This document shows positions 13,352-22,282 of a stretch of 34,698 bases of DNA, piece after piece (positions within the stretch are counted from its first letter, which is position 1; every line of letters begins with the position of its first letter). Below the pieces are notes generated by a model. The model made no database searches and was not told the origin of the DNA. It saw only the letters and a list, made by a program, of their open reading frames with translations. Location of the stretch: the IMG/VR virus record IMGVR_UViG_3300010430_000275, positions 1 to 34,698 of that record. One strand, given 5' to 3'. Source of the DNA: a virus. Position numbers and translations under genes: made by a program.

Positions 13352-13717
13352 ATGCGCCCTTGTCGCCATCACCGTTGCGGATCACTGGTGGAAGGCGGCG
13401 GCTATTGCGACAAGCACAAGGGCAGCGGCAACCGTGACTATGACCGGCGGCGCGGATCCTCTACCGCCCGCGGCTATGGCTCCAGGTGGCAACGGGTTCG
13501 CAAGCTCTTCCTCTTGGCCAATCCGCTTTGCCGTCCGTGCCAGGAACAGGGCCGCGACACGGAAGCGGAAGCGGTCGACCATATCGTGCCTGTCACGGGC
13601 GCCGATGATCCGGCGTTCTGGGATGAGGGCAACTGGCAACCGATCTGCCAGCCCTGCCACTCACGCAAGACGGCAAATGAAGATGGCGGTTTCGGTCGTG
13701 CAAAGCGCGCTGTTTGA
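13352..13717 (+). CDS. HNH endonuclease
   Basis: The protein has 121 residues from the ATG at 13352; an upstream extension in the same frame crosses the terminator hairpin and is rejected. Zinc-type cysteines flank the core (C-x4-C near 3-8, C-x-x-C in LCRPCQE and C-x-x-C in ICQPCHS). The catalytic region reads AVDHIVPVTGADDPAFWDEGNW, with the DH-I/V-P of HNH nucleases and the N-W-x(2)-C-x-x-C-H-x(3)-K tail. HNH proteins next to terminase genes in HK97-like phages assist cohesive-end cleavage during packaging. Ribosome site is weak (AAGAGAA). Confidence 0.9.
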   Translation: MRPCRHHRCGSLVEGGGYCDKHKGSGNRDYDRRRGSSTARGYGSRWQRVRKLFLLANPLCRPCQEQGRDTEAEAVDHIVPVTGADDPAFWDEGNWQPICQPCHSRKTANEDGGFGRAKRAV

Positions 13718-13921
13718 AGCTCAAACGCGCGCCGCAAGCGGCCAGGCGGTAACGGTGCTCACCCAACGGAATCCCTTGCCAGGGTGCGTGCGGGATAGGG
13801 AGGGGGGCGGGTCGATTCTTCACCCGGCCTCTTCCCTAGACCGTCGTCCTAGTCGAATTTTTACGAGCCCGGAAAAAAAGGTGGGGGGGGGTCGTTTGGA
13901 CCGCTTTGGAGGTTGCCGAAC
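13718..13921. other. Non-coding stretch between HNH and terminase, candidate cos region
   Basis: No convincing ORF is seen in these 204 bp. They carry a 7-A run (13873-13879) and a 9-G run (13883-13891) plus a GGAGG ribosome site for the terminase small subunit near the right end. In HK97-like phages with an HNH protein the cos site usually lies close by. I cannot identify cohesive ends from the sequence. Confidence 0.3.
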
Positions 13922-14452
13922 ATGACGCAGGGTCGCCGGCCTTCGCCCGAACACCTCAAGCTCATCCAGCCAAAGGCGGAGCAAGGGCAGCCGATCGCTG
14001 AATTGCCGGGCAAAACCGGTGCCGGTGAAACAAAACCGCGGCAGCCTTCCAGCATCGATGTGCCGCCGGTGCTCACCCGCAAGATCGCGAAGGAAGAGTA
14101 TCAGCGCGTTGTTTCGGAGCTAACGAAACTGGGCAAATGGCACAACGTTTTCAAATCGACGTTGGCTATCTACGCGCAAGCCTATGCCGATTGGGTGGAG
14201 GCGGAGAAGGAACTGGCCAAGAAAGGCGCCGGCAAGGTCGCCACCTCTCCAAACGGCTATCAGGTGCAGGCCGCATGGCTGACAATCCGGAACAAGGCGC
14301 AGGATACGATGATCAGGGTCGCCAACGATTTCGGCCTTACGCTGATCAGCCAGGCGCGCCTTGCGAATGTGCAGCTTGATTTGTTCGATGGCGACGAAAA
14401 GCCACAAGGCAAAACGGGAACGGATGACGTGAATCCGTTTGCGAAAGTCTAG
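13922..14452 (+). CDS. terS: Terminase small subunit, P27 family
   Basis: The protein has 176 residues; the ATG at 13922 follows GGAGGTTG. It reads TQGRRPSPEHLKLIQPK, then DVPPVLTRKIAKEEYQRVVSEL and WLTIRNKAQDTMIRVANDFGLT, the P27-like layout with a short basic N-terminus, a helical core and the C-terminal helix ending before a charged tail. It recognises phage DNA and recruits the large subunit. It ends 1 bp before the large subunit start. Position between HNH and TerL is standard. Confidence 0.9.
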   Translation: MTQGRRPSPEHLKLIQPKAEQGQPIAELPGKTGAGETKPRQPSSIDVPPVLTRKIAKEEYQRVVSELTKLGKWHNVFKSTLAIYAQAYADWVEAEKELAKKGAGKVATSPNGYQVQAAWLTIRNKAQDTMIRVANDFGLTLISQARLANVQLDLFDGDEKPQGKTGTDDVNPFAKV

Positions 14453-14453
14453 T

Positions 14454-16178
14454 ATGACCGCTCTAGCCGTGGATCTGGAACGCGACTACGTGGAGGTCGC
14501 GCTGATCTACATGGAAGATGTGCTGGAAGGAAGAATCCCGGCCTGCAACTATCTCCGCCTGGCGTGCCAACGGCAGCTCAATGATCTGAAGCGATCGGCT
14601 GCCAATGATCCGGAATTCCCCTACGTTTTCGACGTGACCGCGGCCAGCCGCGTTTGCCGGTTTATTGAGCTGCTGCCTCACATCAAGGGCAAATGGGCGC
14701 GGCGGAAGGAACTGATTTTCCTGGAGCCTTGGCAGGTCTTCATCCTCACCTGCGTCTTTGGCTGGCTTCACAAGGAAACGGGGCTGCGCCGGTTCGCGAA
14801 CGTCTACAAAGAGGTCGCCCGAAAGAACGCGAAGACAACCGTTGCCGCCGGCGTGCTGCTTTTCATGCTCACGGCAGACGGTGAGGCCGGCGCCGAGTGC
14901 TACACGGCTGCCACCAAGAAAGAACAGGCCAAAATTCCGTTTGCCGCGGCCCGGGAAATGGCAAAGCGGTCGCCATCGCTCCGCGCGCAATATGGCTTGA
15001 TCGCTTATGAAACGCGGTTGGCCGTGCCGTCCGAAAACAGCGAAGCAAAGCCGCTGGATGCGAAAGGCTCCACGCAGGACGGCTTGAACGTCCATTGCAA
15101 TATCAACGATGAGCTACACGCATGGCCTAACCGGGAACTGTATGAGGTTTTGGAATCGGGCCGCGGTTCCCGCGATCAGTCTCTAGAATTCAATATCACC
15201 ACCGCGGGTTTCGATCGCTCCAGCATTTGTTACGAAACGCGGACCTACGGGATTCGAGTCCTGGAGGGTCGGGTAATAGACGAGTCCATGTTCGTTATCA
15301 TCTTCACCTTGGATAAGGATGATGATCCCTTTGATGAGGCGAACTGGCCGAAGGCGAATCCGAACCTTGGAATCTCGGTCAACGTCGATGATATGCGCAA
15401 AGCTGCGCGCCAGGCGAAAGAGGTCGCATCCAAGCGGAATGGCTTCCTAACCAAACGTCTAAATATCTGGTGCAACAGCGCTTCATCCTGGATGGATATG
15501 CCAAAGTGGGATGCCGCCGCGGATCCTTCCTTGAACCTGGAGCAAATGAGGGGGCGCGAGTGTTTCGCGGCGCTTGATCTGGCCGTGCGCAAGGACATTT
15601 GCAGCCGGATTCTATTGTTTCCGGACGGGCAGAACGGGGTCGCGGTCCTGGCGCGCCATTACGTGCCGTCTGTAACCGTCGATTTGATGGAAAACGCATC
15701 CTACATGGGATGGGTGGAAGAGGGTTGGCTTACCGTCACGGATGGGGCGGTGATCAATCAAGAGAAGGTAAAACAGGATCTTTATGCGGATCTTGAAATT
15801 GCCCGATGCCAAGAGGTGGTTTTTGACCGATGGCAGGGCGCGAAACTAATGGGCGAAATGATCGAAGACGGTTTAACCGTGGTCGATCTAGGCAACACCG
15901 TTGCCAATATGTCTGAGCCCATGAAGGAGTTGGAAAACCTCACATTGGATGGCCGGCTGCGCCATCAAGGTGATCCGATTTTGGATTGGATGGTTTCGAA
16001 CGTGTGCGCGTGGCGGGATGAGAAATCCAACATATTCCCGCGCAAGGAAACAAAAGACTCAAAGAACAAGATTGATGGCGTCGTGGCTTTGATCATGGCC
16101 CTTAACCGCTTCATGGCATTACGCGATGAGGGCGACGGCACCTATCTTGAGGATGGCGAATTGGTGGTGCTGGACTGA
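14454..16178 (+). CDS. terL: Terminase large subunit
   Basis: The protein has 574 residues from the ATG at 14454; an in-frame upstream TTG would overlap the small subunit. The ATPase has a Walker A of the RKN type (ARKNAKTT, 122-129) and Walker B with acidic pair DE (NCNINDELHAW, 219-220). The C-terminal nuclease begins near 350 with CFAALDLAVRKD, where D is the likely metal ligand, and DRWQGAKLMGEM lies in the same domain. HK97-like TerL proteins have this order. It translocates DNA into proheads through the portal and cuts it. The Walker A uses Ala where most members have Gly before K-T. Confidence 0.95.
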   Translation: MTALAVDLERDYVEVALIYMEDVLEGRIPACNYLRLACQRQLNDLKRSAANDPEFPYVFDVTAASRVCRFIELLPHIKGKWARRKELIFLEPWQVFILTCVFGWLHKETGLRRFANVYKEVARKNAKTTVAAGVLLFMLTADGEAGAECYTAATKKEQAKIPFAAAREMAKRSPSLRAQYGLIAYETRLAVPSENSEAKPLDAKGSTQDGLNVHCNINDELHAWPNRELYEVLESGRGSRDQSLEFNITTAGFDRSSICYETRTYGIRVLEGRVIDESMFVIIFTLDKDDDPFDEANWPKANPNLGISVNVDDMRKAARQAKEVASKRNGFLTKRLNIWCNSASSWMDMPKWDAAADPSLNLEQMRGRECFAALDLAVRKDICSRILLFPDGQNGVAVLARHYVPSVTVDLMENASYMGWVEEGWLTVTDGAVINQEKVKQDLYADLEIARCQEVVFDRWQGAKLMGEMIEDGLTVVDLGNTVANMSEPMKELENLTLDGRLRHQGDPILDWMVSNVCAWRDEKSNIFPRKETKDSKNKIDGVVALIMALNRFMALRDEGDGTYLEDGELVVLD

Positions 16179-17392
16179 TGCTAAACTGGCTATGGAAGCG
16201 CTCTAAATCCATCGATCAGGTGGCCCGTGAACTGGATGGAGTTGCGGGTGGGCGGAGGGTCGCCGGCCAGGTCGTCACGCAGGAAACGGCTTTGCAGGTG
16301 ACGGCGGTCATGGCCTGCGTTGAGGCGATCGCCACCGCGTGTGCTATGCCGCCCATGCACGTCATGCGTTGGGTTGGCGATGGCCAGAAAAAGAAGGCCA
16401 CGGATCATCCCGCTTATCGATTGCTGCACCGGCGCCCGAACGAATGGCAAACGTCCTATGAATTCCGGCAAACCATAACGGCTCATGCCGCCTTAACCGG
16501 CAATGGCTTTGCGCTGCCGGTTCGAGTGAATGGCAAGCTGGTGGAACTGATTCCGGTGTTGCCCGGCAGCGTCACGATCGAACGCCAAGACCGTTACAAC
16601 GTCATTTACGCGGTGCGCGATGAATATGGGGTCGTTGGCCGGTTCCGCCCGCATGAGATTTTCCACCTCCGGAATCTCTCATGGGACAGGATCAAGGGCC
16701 TGGAGCCGGTGGCGATGGCGCGGAAGGCGATCGGGTTGGCCATGGCATCGGAAGACAATATGGCGAAGCTGCACGGCAACGGCAGCAAGGTTTCCGGTTT
16801 TCTGTCCACGGAAAACAAGCTGGATCCTGAAACGATCGCCAAGCTGAAGGACAATTGGACGGACAAAACCACCGGCGCCAATGCGTTCAAAACGCCGGTG
16901 CTGGATAACGGTTTTAAATATAACCAATTGTCCATGAGCGCGGTCGATGCGCAGGCGATTGAAACGCGGCGCATGCAGGTGGAGGAAATCTGCCGCGCGT
17001 TCGGCGTTTTTCCGCAAATCATCATGCACTCCGATAAGGCGTTAGGGTTTGCCAATGCGGAGGCATTCTTTTCGGCGCACAACCGGATCACCGCCGGCAA
17101 GTGGCAAGAAAATTGGTGCCAAAAGGCGGATGAATTCATCCTGGATGGCGATGGCCCGCTGTTCGTTGAATTCGATAATAGAAACATGAACGCGGCCAGC
17201 CTGAAGGACCGGGGCGAATACTACGGTAAAGCGCTGGGAACGGGCGGCGGCGTGCCTTTCATGACAGTTAACGAGGTTCGGGCGGACAATGGGTTGCCGC
17301 CTATCGACGGCGGCGACGTGCTACGCGAGCCGGCAAGTTCAACCATGGCGCCAAGTGGTGAAACCGGAGGTGACGGTGATGCGGAAAAATAA
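16178..17392 (+). CDS. Portal protein, HK97 family
   Basis: The protein has 404 residues. It starts in the TGATG overlap with terL. Typical segments are VTQETALQVTAVMACVEAIATA near 45, HPAYRLLHRRPNEWQTSYEFRQ near 80, GRFRPHEIFHLRNLSWDRIKGLEPV near 150 and ICRAFGVFPQIIMH near 275, the HK97 portal signature. It forms the dodecameric vertex ring for DNA entry and head-tail joining. The C-terminal tail (from 380) is Gly/Ser/Glu rich and overlaps the protease start by 14 bp. Confidence 0.95.
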   Translation: MLNWLWKRSKSIDQVARELDGVAGGRRVAGQVVTQETALQVTAVMACVEAIATACAMPPMHVMRWVGDGQKKKATDHPAYRLLHRRPNEWQTSYEFRQTITAHAALTGNGFALPVRVNGKLVELIPVLPGSVTIERQDRYNVIYAVRDEYGVVGRFRPHEIFHLRNLSWDRIKGLEPVAMARKAIGLAMASEDNMAKLHGNGSKVSGFLSTENKLDPETIAKLKDNWTDKTTGANAFKTPVLDNGFKYNQLSMSAVDAQAIETRRMQVEEICRAFGVFPQIIMHSDKALGFANAEAFFSAHNRITAGKWQENWCQKADEFILDGDGPLFVEFDNRNMNAASLKDRGEYYGKALGTGGGVPFMTVNEVRADNGLPPIDGGDVLREPASSTMAPSGETGGDGDAEK

Positions 17393-18059
17393 CGGATTGC
17401 AGAACAAGCGGACTGCAGCGGCGCGGCTGGAAATCAAAGCCGCGGGTGATGATGGGGTCTTTGAAGGCTATGGGTCGGTATTCGATCAGGTCGACAGCTA
17501 TTCCGAAACGGTGGCCCGCGGCGCCTTCGCGGAATCTCTCAAGGATCACGCGGCTGCCGGCACGCTGCCGGCGTTGCTGTGGCAGCACAACCCGGCGCAG
17601 CCGATCGGCGTCTATACCGAAATGCGGGAAGACGAAAAGGGCCTTTACGTGAAAGGCCAGCTCACCCTTGAAACCCAAATGGGCAGGGATGCGCATGCCT
17701 TGCTGAAGGCCGGCGCGCTCAACGGTCTTTCCATCGGCTTTATGCCTGTGAAGTGGGAAGACAACAGCGATACGAATATACGGAAACTCGTACAAATCGA
17801 TTTGTGGGAGGTGTCGCTGGTGACGTTTCCTGCGAACGAGCGGGCGCGCGTCGAGTCGGTGAAATCCTCACTGGAGGGATGCGAAAGCCTGAAGGATGTG
17901 GAGCGCCAACTGAGGGATTCTCTTGGCGTCTCACAAGATGAGGCCACGGCGATCGTGGGCCGCATCAAGCGGATTGATCGGCAGCACCGTGATGGTGACG
18001 CGGCGAGGTCCGGAATCATGGAGAGCGTTACCAAAACGCTCGAAATTCTGAATCGATAG
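17379..18059 (+). CDS. Prohead protease, HK97 family (S78-like)
   Basis: The protein has 226 residues from the ATG at 17379 with GGAGG upstream; the longer N-terminal reading runs in another frame of the portal and is rejected. The family pattern is clear: FEGYGSVFDQVDSYSETVARGAF (28-50), catalytic H70 in LPALLWQHNP, and S118 in ALNGLSIGF. WEVSLVTFPANERARV (150s) closes the domain. It matures the capsid by cutting the delta domain. The C-terminal 55 residues are charged and helical. Confidence 0.95.
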   Translation: MRKNNGLQNKRTAAARLEIKAAGDDGVFEGYGSVFDQVDSYSETVARGAFAESLKDHAAAGTLPALLWQHNPAQPIGVYTEMREDEKGLYVKGQLTLETQMGRDAHALLKAGALNGLSIGFMPVKWEDNSDTNIRKLVQIDLWEVSLVTFPANERARVESVKSSLEGCESLKDVERQLRDSLGVSQDEATAIVGRIKRIDRQHRDGDAARSGIMESVTKTLEILNR

Positions 18060-18075
18060 CGCGAAGGAGAACACG

Positions 18076-19398
18076 ATGCGCAACAACCATTACGCGGCCT
18101 TCCTGGCGAGGGCCGCAACGGTCGGCTTTGCCTACCCCATGCGCGATGCCGCGCCCACGCTCCTGGAACTGAAGCAGGCGCAGGATGGCATCATGCAGGC
18201 ATTCAATGCGTTCATGGAAAAGAACGATGAGCGCCTGAAGGAAATGGCCGAAAAGGGCGCCGCGGATCCGCTCTTGAAAGAGCAAATGGACCGCATGACC
18301 ACGGAAATCAATGAACTGAAGGAGGTCGGTAAGGCCTTTGAAAAGTTCCAGCGGTTGGCGGCGCGGCCGGGCGGGGCCGGCAACCCGCTGGAGCGCACCT
18401 ATTCGCCGGAGCAAATCGAACACCGGGAAAAGTTCCTGGCGTTCCTGCGGCATCCGGAAGATGAACAGGTGCGGGCGCAGCTCCAGGACATCCAAAAGCG
18501 TGCGGTCACGACCACAAGCGATGCCGCCGGCGGCTATGCCGTTCCGGAAATCATTTCCGGGGTTGTCGATGCGGAGCTTACGGAAATCGCGTCGATGCGT
18601 GGAATCGTCCGTGTCGTGGAGGCCGGCTCCAAGGATTACAAGGAACTGGTCGACGTGAAGGGCACCGCCTATGGCTGGGTCGGTGAAACCGATGCGCGGC
18701 CCGAAACCGGCACGGCCAGCCTGGAGGAAGTGGCGCCCACGTTCGGCACCATCTATGCCTACCCGAAGGCGTCGGAAGAATCCCTGGATGATATCTTCTT
18801 TGACGTGGAGCGGTGGATCATCAATTCCTCCCTGGAAGCGTTCGAATCTGGCGAAGAAAACGCGATCGTGAACGGCAACGGCACCAAGAAGCCCACCGGT
18901 TTCCTGAACGGTACACCCACCGCGCAGGCGGACGGCACCCGGGCGTTTGGCGTGCTCCAGTACATGGCCGGCGGCCATGCGAGCTTGGTCAATGATCCGG
19001 ATAAGCTGGTGAAATTGGTCCAGACGCTCAAGAAAGGGTACCGCGCCCGCGCCCGCTGGATGATGAACAAGCTGACCGTGGGCGACGTAATGACGCTCAA
19101 GGACGGCGACGGCAACTATCTGTGGAAGATGGGCGACATTCAGAACGGCCAGCCGGATCGGCTGATGGGCTACCCGGTCTCGGAATCCGAAGAAATGCCG
19201 GATATCGCGGCCAATGCCTTCCCGATCGCCTTTGGCGATTTCTATGCCGGTTATGTCCTGGTGCCGCTTGTCGGCCTGCGGATCACCCGGGATGAAGTCA
19301 CCACGCCGGGCTACGTCAAATGGTACGTGCGGCGCCGGCTTGGCGGCAATATCGCCAAAAGCGAGGCCATCAAGCTCCTGAAGGTGGCGGCAACCTAA
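18076..19398 (+). CDS. Major capsid protein, HK97 fold
   Basis: The protein has 440 residues; AAGGAG lies 8 nt before the ATG. Residues 28-95 are a coiled-coil scaffold-like delta domain (LELKQAQDGIMQAFNAFMEK). The shell domain starts near 145 (TTTSDAAGGYAVPEII), where the protease probably cuts. PLVGLRITRDEVTTPGYVKWYVRRRLGG near the C-terminus is the HK97 family end. It forms the icosahedral shell. It is followed by a strong terminator, which may set capsid expression apart from connector genes. Confidence 0.95.
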   Translation: MRNNHYAAFLARAATVGFAYPMRDAAPTLLELKQAQDGIMQAFNAFMEKNDERLKEMAEKGAADPLLKEQMDRMTTEINELKEVGKAFEKFQRLAARPGGAGNPLERTYSPEQIEHREKFLAFLRHPEDEQVRAQLQDIQKRAVTTTSDAAGGYAVPEIISGVVDAELTEIASMRGIVRVVEAGSKDYKELVDVKGTAYGWVGETDARPETGTASLEEVAPTFGTIYAYPKASEESLDDIFFDVERWIINSSLEAFESGEENAIVNGNGTKKPTGFLNGTPTAQADGTRAFGVLQYMAGGHASLVNDPDKLVKLVQTLKKGYRARARWMMNKLTVGDVMTLKDGDGNYLWKMGDIQNGQPDRLMGYPVSESEEMPDIAANAFPIAFGDFYAGYVLVPLVGLRITRDEVTTPGYVKWYVRRRLGGNIAKSEAIKLLKVAAT

Positions 19399-19423
19399 AT
19401 CCGGTCGGATTTAGTCGGATAGG

Positions 19424-19456
19424 AAAGGGTCGGCCCAATCGGGTCGGCCCTTTTTT
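19424..19456 (+). terminator. Strong intrinsic terminator after capsid gene
   Basis: AAAGGGTCGGCCC (19424-19436) folds onto GGGTCGGCCCTTT (19441-19453) as a 13-bp RNA stem with two G-U pairs and the loop AATC, followed by a T-run to 19456. A small hairpin (AAATCC/GGATTT, 19397-19412) lies just before it over the capsid stop. It probably lowers transcription into connector and tail genes. Confidence 0.8.
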
Positions 19457-19470
19457 CTGAGGGGAAGAAA

Positions 19471-19692
19471 ATGAAAGCCAAAATCACAAGTTCATTCCGG
19501 ATCCGGGAAAGCCATGGCACCCGGAAATACACGCCGGGTGACGTTGCGGAAGGTGATTCCGCTGCCTATGCCGTTGCCAATGGGTATGGCGAGGCCCTGC
19601 CGGAGGAAAAAGCCGCGCCGGCGCCGAAGAACAAGGCGAAGAAGGCGGCACCGGCCAACAAGGCGCGCAAGCCGCGGTCCAGCCGAAAGTAG
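19471..19692 (+). CDS. Small protein with Lys/Ala-rich tail, head-tail region
   Basis: The protein has 73 residues: a folded-looking front (MKAKITSSFRIRESHGTRKYTPGDVAEGD, then AAYAVANGYGEAL) and a basic tail of Lys, Ala and Pro from residue 45. Small proteins with this start are common between capsid and connector genes of HK97-like phages and are usually annotated hypothetical. GAGGGG lies upstream. The basic tail may contact DNA or acidic head protein. Confidence 0.65.
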   Translation: MKAKITSSFRIRESHGTRKYTPGDVAEGDSAAYAVANGYGEALPEEKAAPAPKNKAKKAAPANKARKPRSSRK

Positions 19693-19698
19693 GCCGGC

Positions 19699-20271
19699 AT
19701 GCGTATTTCCCTAATCACTCCGCCGGCAGTCACCGCCGTTTCTTTGGATGAAGCCAAGGAACACTTGCGGGTATCACAAAATTCGCATGATGCCTTGATA
19801 ACCGATTTGCTGGCCGCTGCGATCGGGCGGCTGGATGGCCGGCGGGGTGTTTTGGGGCGGGCGCTGATCACGCAGCAATGGTCGTGGCGCATCGATCGTT
19901 TCCCGATCGGTTGCATGTCGATCGCGGTGCCTTTTCCGCCGCTGCAATCGGTTCAATCGATCACGTATCTGGATGAGGGCGGCGTGGCGCAAACCCTGGA
20001 ATCCGCCAAATACACGGTCGTAACCGATGAGGAGCCCGGGCTGATCCAATTGGCATTGGATGAGGTGTGGCCGGCCACGCAGGATGTGCCTGGCGCCATC
20101 ACCATCGCCTTTACCGCCGGCTATGGCGCGGATCCTTCCGATGTTCCGGCCAGCATTCGCAGTGCCATCAAAATGATGATTCTCCGGTGGTACGACAATC
20201 CGGAGGGCGGCGACGGAATGCCGGCGGGCGCTGAGGCGTTGCTGGAAACGCATAGGATTCACACATTCTGA
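19699..20271 (+). CDS. Head-tail connector, gp6-like
   Basis: The protein has 190 residues. LITPPAVTAVSLDEAKEHLRVSQ at the start and DDLLAA-like helix ITDLLAAAIGRLDGRRG match the gp6-like connector (YqbG) family, as do QWSWRIDRFP, PPLQSVQSITYLDEGG and VPASIRSAIKMMILRWYDNPEG. It forms the adaptor ring under the portal. Its TGA overlaps the next ATG (TGATG). Position is standard. Confidence 0.9.
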   Translation: MRISLITPPAVTAVSLDEAKEHLRVSQNSHDALITDLLAAAIGRLDGRRGVLGRALITQQWSWRIDRFPIGCMSIAVPFPPLQSVQSITYLDEGGVAQTLESAKYTVVTDEEPGLIQLALDEVWPATQDVPGAITIAFTAGYGADPSDVPASIRSAIKMMILRWYDNPEGGDGMPAGAEALLETHRIHTF

Positions 20272-20582
20272 TGCGCGCTGGGAAGCTGGATAGAGAAGTG
20301 ACGCTGCAAAAGCGCAGTGCATCACAGGATGCTTTCGGCGCGCCGGTGGAAACCTGGAGCACCTTGGCCACCGTGTGGGCGGAAGTGCGGGAAGAGCGCG
20401 GTCGGGAATTCTTTTCCGGCGGCACGGCCAGTGAAGAAAAGCGGTCTTTCTTTATTCGGTGGATGAACGGAATCACCAGCAAGGACCGAGTCCTATACAA
20501 CGGCATTGCGCACGATATCCGCTCCATTCGTGAAATTGGCCGGCAGGATGGCTTGGAAATCCTTGCCACGGTGGTGAGTTGA
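20271..20582 (+). CDS. Head closure / head-tail adaptor protein
   Basis: The protein has 103 residues. AGKLDREVTLQKRSASQDAFGAP, then TLATVWAEVREERGREFF and DRVLYNGIAHDIRSIREIGRQDGLEILA, is the SPP1 gp16 / HK97-type head-tail adaptor pattern. It closes the connector after packaging. Starts in overlap with the gp6-like gene and ends in overlap with the gp10-like gene, so stoichiometry is probably coupled. Confidence 0.9.
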   Translation: MRAGKLDREVTLQKRSASQDAFGAPVETWSTLATVWAEVREERGREFFSGGTASEEKRSFFIRWMNGITSKDRVLYNGIAHDIRSIREIGRQDGLEILATVVS

Positions 20583-21043
20583 TGGCCAGGCAGCGCAGCC
20601 GGATCACTGGCGCCAAGGAAATGGAACAAGTGCTGAAGCGCTTGCCCGATCAATTGGCGAAAAAGCACCTGCGCGCAGCGGTTCGCGCCGGCGCGGTTGT
20701 GGTTTCGAAGGAGGCAAAGGCGTCTGCGCCAAGAGGGCAAGAGCCCGCGGGCGAATATGGCCGGCTGCACGAAAATATCAGCATCAAATTAAACCGGAAA
20801 TCCCGTCTATCCGTGCATTTCATGGTCCACAACGGCGCCGCATTTTGGGGGCTGTTTCTGGAGTTTGGAACGCGGCTAATGGCGGCAATTCCGTGGTTTC
20901 GCCCAGCGTTCGAACGCTCCGCGCCGGCGGCGCTGGATAAGATTGGCGATCGCCTTGGTAAGGGCCTTGAGAAAGAGGCCACCGCTTTAGCCGGGCGCTA
21001 CAAGGATTTGAACAAGTCCCGGCGGAGGGCGTTGGCACGATGA
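20582..21043 (+). CDS. HK97 gp10-like tail component
   Basis: The protein has 153 residues from the ATG at 20582; a TTG one codon earlier is possible but less likely. ITGAKEMEQVLKRLPDQLAKKHLRAAVRAGAVVVSKEAKASAPRG is the gp10-like signature, followed by FWGLFLEFGTRLMAAIPWFRPAFE. It is part of head-tail joining or tail completion. The final ATGA overlaps the tail terminator gene. Confidence 0.9.
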   Translation: MARQRSRITGAKEMEQVLKRLPDQLAKKHLRAAVRAGAVVVSKEAKASAPRGQEPAGEYGRLHENISIKLNRKSRLSVHFMVHNGAAFWGLFLEFGTRLMAAIPWFRPAFERSAPAALDKIGDRLGKGLEKEATALAGRYKDLNKSRRRALAR

Positions 21044-21450
21044 GCGCGCCTGTGGAGAAGGTTCTAAACGATTTCGTGCTGGCGGATCCGGCGGTGGCCG
21101 GTTTCGTGGCGGCGCGCATGTACCCGGTGAAGCTGCCGCCTGGCGCGGTGTTCCCGGCAATCACGTATTTCCGAGTTTCTGCCGATCGCGCGGAGACATT
21201 GGACGGGCCGGCAGGCCGCGCCGCGGTGCGGATGCAATTGAGCGCATGGGGTCAAAGCTACGCGGATGCGAAGAATTTGGCGAAGGCGTTGCGGCTGCGA
21301 TTGAACGGGTACCGCGGCCCCATGACAGACGGCAGCGACACGGTCGACGTAACGCGGGTTTCTCTCATTACGGAAAACGATCTGCACGATGATGCGCGCG
21401 AGGTTTTCCAGGTGGTTCTAGATTTTCTGATAGTTCAAAAGGAGGACTAA
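21040..21450 (+). CDS. Tail terminator protein, DUF3168-like
   Basis: The protein has 136 residues. PVEKVLNDFVLADPAVAGFVAARMYPVKLPPGAVFPAITYFRVS and the C-terminal DDAREVFQVVLDFLIVQ match DUF3168 proteins, which cap the tail tube and meet the head connector. Starts in the ATGA overlap. The perfect AAAAGGAGG site of the next gene lies inside its last codons. Confidence 0.9.
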   Translation: MSAPVEKVLNDFVLADPAVAGFVAARMYPVKLPPGAVFPAITYFRVSADRAETLDGPAGRAAVRMQLSAWGQSYADAKNLAKALRLRLNGYRGPMTDGSDTVDVTRVSLITENDLHDDAREVFQVVLDFLIVQKED

Positions 21451-21453
21451 TCC

Positions 21454-21879
21454 ATGAGTGGTGAAAATTTCCTGGAAAGCCAGGGCATCGTGCTGAAGCG
21501 TGGCGACGGCGCCACGCCAACCGAAGCGTTTGCAGCCGTTCCGAAGCTGCGCAGCCTGTCCGGTCCGGACGGTTCGGCCACCGAAATCGACATTACCACG
21601 CTGGACTCCACGGCCCGTGAGTATGCGTTGGGGCTGAAGGACTCCGGCACCATCACGATCGAAGGGAATTACGTTCCTACCGATACGCAGCAGGCCGGAC
21701 TCCGCGCCGATTGGGGCGCCCGCACCCTCCGAAATTTCGAGCTTCATTTTACGGACTCGCCGGCCACGGTGTGGGCATTCTCCGCGTTCGTCACCTCCTT
21801 CTCCACGGATGCAGCCGTGGATGAGGTGCTGACATTCTCCGCAACCCTGCGAATCAGCGGCGACGTGGACGAATCCTAA
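21454..21879 (+). CDS. Major tail (tube) protein
   Basis: The protein has 141 residues. An AAAAGGAGG ribosome site 8 nt before the ATG is the strongest in the tail region, as expected of the most abundant tail protein. It shows SQGIVLKRGDGATPTEAFAAVPKLRSLSGPDGSATEIDITTLDST and NYVPTDTQQAGLRADW, then LTFSATLRISG, the beta-rich tail-tube pattern of phages with DUF3168 neighbours. It polymerises around the tape measure. Confidence 0.9.
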   Translation: MSGENFLESQGIVLKRGDGATPTEAFAAVPKLRSLSGPDGSATEIDITTLDSTAREYALGLKDSGTITIEGNYVPTDTQQAGLRADWGARTLRNFELHFTDSPATVWAFSAFVTSFSTDAAVDEVLTFSATLRISGDVDES

Positions 21880-21916
21880 CCGCCGGCATTCGGTTCTCCG
21901 GAAGGAAGTAACAATA

Positions 21917-22282
21917 ATGGCTAAACTACTGAATGCCGCCCAAATCCTGGCAGCAAAGGTGCCCTTTGAGGATGTGCCTTGCCCGGAACTGGGCGGCACC
22001 GTCCGAATCCAGGCGCTTTCCGCCGCGGCCCGCGAGAAATTGCAGGCGGTGCTTGGGGGCGGCACCAATGTTTCATCCGTTCAAATCGTCGCGGCAAGCG
22101 CCGTCAATGAAAAGGGTGATTTGCTCTTTTCGATCGATGAGTCGGAAAAGCTCTTGAGGGTCCACGGCGTTGTGATCGAGCGCCTTGCCGGCGTGGCGTT
22201 CAAAATCAACAGCCTCACCGTGGATGAAGCGGAGGAACTGGAGGGAAACCCCGCCGGCGCTTCCTCTTCCGGCTCTGCATAG
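21917..22282 (+). CDS. Tail assembly chaperone G
   Basis: The protein has 121 residues. It reads AQILAAKVPFEDVPCPELGGTVRIQALSAAAREK, the start of the small tail-chaperone family, and ends in Ala/Ser-rich NPAGASSSGSA after the slippery site. It coats or guides the tape measure before tube assembly. A fraction of ribosomes should shift at 22243-22249 to make the longer GT form. GGAAGGAAG lies before the ATG. Confidence 0.85.
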   Translation: MAKLLNAAQILAAKVPFEDVPCPELGGTVRIQALSAAAREKLQAVLGGGTNVSSVQIVAASAVNEKGDLLFSIDESEKLLRVHGVVIERLAGVAFKINSLTVDEAEELEGNPAGASSSGSA

